From VRUE01 sp035605155 (GTDB lineage Bacteria; Actinomycetota; Thermoleophilia; Solirubrobacterales; 70-9), in contig DATNHC010000166.1 of NCBI GenBank assembly GCA_035605155.1, positions 1 to 6,054 on the forward strand: a stretch of DNA of 6,054 nt, written 5' to 3'. This document shows positions 5,504 through 6,054 of the stretch, in pieces. The translations under genes and the position numbers were made by a program. Below the pieces are notes generated by a model, which was given only the letters and a program-made list of their open reading frames with translations, ran no database searches and was not told the origin of the DNA. How positions within the stretch are numbered: position 1 is the stretch's first letter; each line of letters opens with the position of its first letter.

Positions 5504-6054
5504 TGAAAAGCCGTCGCGCTTACGGGCCACTTCCCCCTGGACCGCGAGCGCCGGCCGCAGCCAACATGGCCCGCCTCGTTCAGCACCCGATCGAGTCGCT
5601 GGTCGGCTGGCGCGAGCGCTACGGCGATGTCTACACCGTCCCGCTGATTGTCTTCGGCGTCGGCGTATACATCTGCGACCCCGAGGCGATCCGGGGAATG
5701 CTGACCGGCGATCAGTCCGACCTACATGCAGGTGAGGCCAACGAGCCGCTCTCCCCCGTCCTCGGCAAGAAGTCGGTCCTGATCCTCGACGGGCGCGAGC
5801 ACATGCGCCAGCGCAAGCTGCTCCTGCCGTCATTCCAGGGCTCGGCCGTCCACAGCTTCCGCGAGGTGATCCGCGAGGTCGCCGACGCCGAGGTCGAGAG
5901 CTGGCGCGACGGGCAGGAGCTGGTGATGCGCGACCGGATGCGGGCGCTGACCTTCGAGGTGATCGTCCGCGCCGTGTTCGGCGTCACCGAGCGCGAGCGG
6001 ATTGAGCGCCTGCGAAGCGCGCTGGTCTCGGTGCTCGACATGCAGATGGTCTTC
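5503..6054 (+). CDS. Cytochrome P450, N-terminal part (runs off the window)
   Basis: From ATG 5503-5505, 184 codons are open to the window edge. The product starts with a proline-rich LPPGPRAP (10-17) without a membrane anchor, then YGDVYTV (40-46), ICDPEAIRGMLTGD (57-70), LHAGEANEPLSPVLGKKSVL (74-93) and the helix-C segment DGREHMRQRKLLLPSF (96-111), whose H100 and R104 fit the heme-propionate contacts. TFEVIVRAVFGV (150-161) follows. This order and wording resemble soluble bacterial P450s of the CYP135/CYP138/CYP110 type as I recall them. The I-helix, ExxR and heme-cysteine motifs lie beyond the window. It would be a heme monooxygenase fed by a separate ferredoxin system. The gene overlaps the TetR stop by one base, so it is co-transcribed with its likely repressor. 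Its substrate is unknown. Confidence 0.9.
   Translation, partial: MKSRRAYGPLPPGPRAPAAANMARLVQHPIESLVGWRERYGDVYTVPLIVFGVGVYICDPEAIRGMLTGDQSDLHAGEANEPLSPVLGKKSVLILDGREHMRQRKLLLPSFQGSAVHSFREVIREVADAEVESWRDGQELVMRDRMRALTFEVIVRAVFGVTERERIERLRSALVSVLDMQMVF

Noticed and set aside
4841..5833. N-terminal extension of the methyltransferase frame across the TetR and P450 genes
   Set aside because: The extension is antisense to two clear genes and compositionally unlike protein. The divergent promoter and ATG 4838-4840 fix the start.

Overview
The window is high-GC DNA with actinobacterial features: strong G/C preference at third codon positions, an IS481-type transposase tail, a sigma factor with an appended Cys/His tail, and a TetR/P450/methyltransferase cluster. 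A member of the Thermoleophilia (Solirubrobacterales-like) would fit, but that is inference from gene style and not from any marker gene.

Left edge (1-423): the last codons of an integrase-core transposase, followed by the end of the insertion sequence with repeated GATGTCGCG-type dyads. Directly after it lies the 3' half (anticodon arm, variable loop, T arm, 3' acceptor strand) of an initiator-type tRNA-Met (CAU) on the minus strand. The 5' half is missing. This is the usual footprint of an attachment site used by a tRNA-targeting integrative element, later hit by an IS. About 230 bp without a convincing gene follow.

Centre (424-4046, all minus strand, read right to left): a compact operon made of a sigma-70-type factor, a small protein resembling the C-terminal domain of the third component of ABC-three-component (ABC-3C) conflict systems, an ABC-3C middle component, and a DUF3732-type ABC ATPase with an internal CPVC zinc-hook-like motif. 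The last three genes form a recognisable ABC-3C predicted defence cassette. The unusual part is the front end. No ordinary effector domain is visible, and the coding signal passes from the sigma frame to the third-component frame by a +1 shift near 3345-3352, before the first in-frame ATG of the third component. The sigma factor may therefore be, or have been, fused to it in the effector position. A short SD-led leader peptide overlaps the sigma start, and a perfect small hairpin sits on the sigma stop codon.

Right side (4208-6054): a METTL7/TMT1-like SAM methyltransferase (minus) diverges from a TetR regulator (plus), which overlaps by one base a cytochrome P450 that runs off the window. The 42-bp divergent spacer holds a perfect 16-bp palindrome inside a 34-bp dyad, almost certainly the TetR operator controlling both sides. 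This looks like a small xenobiotic or secondary-metabolite modification unit, functionally separate from the ABC-3C operon.
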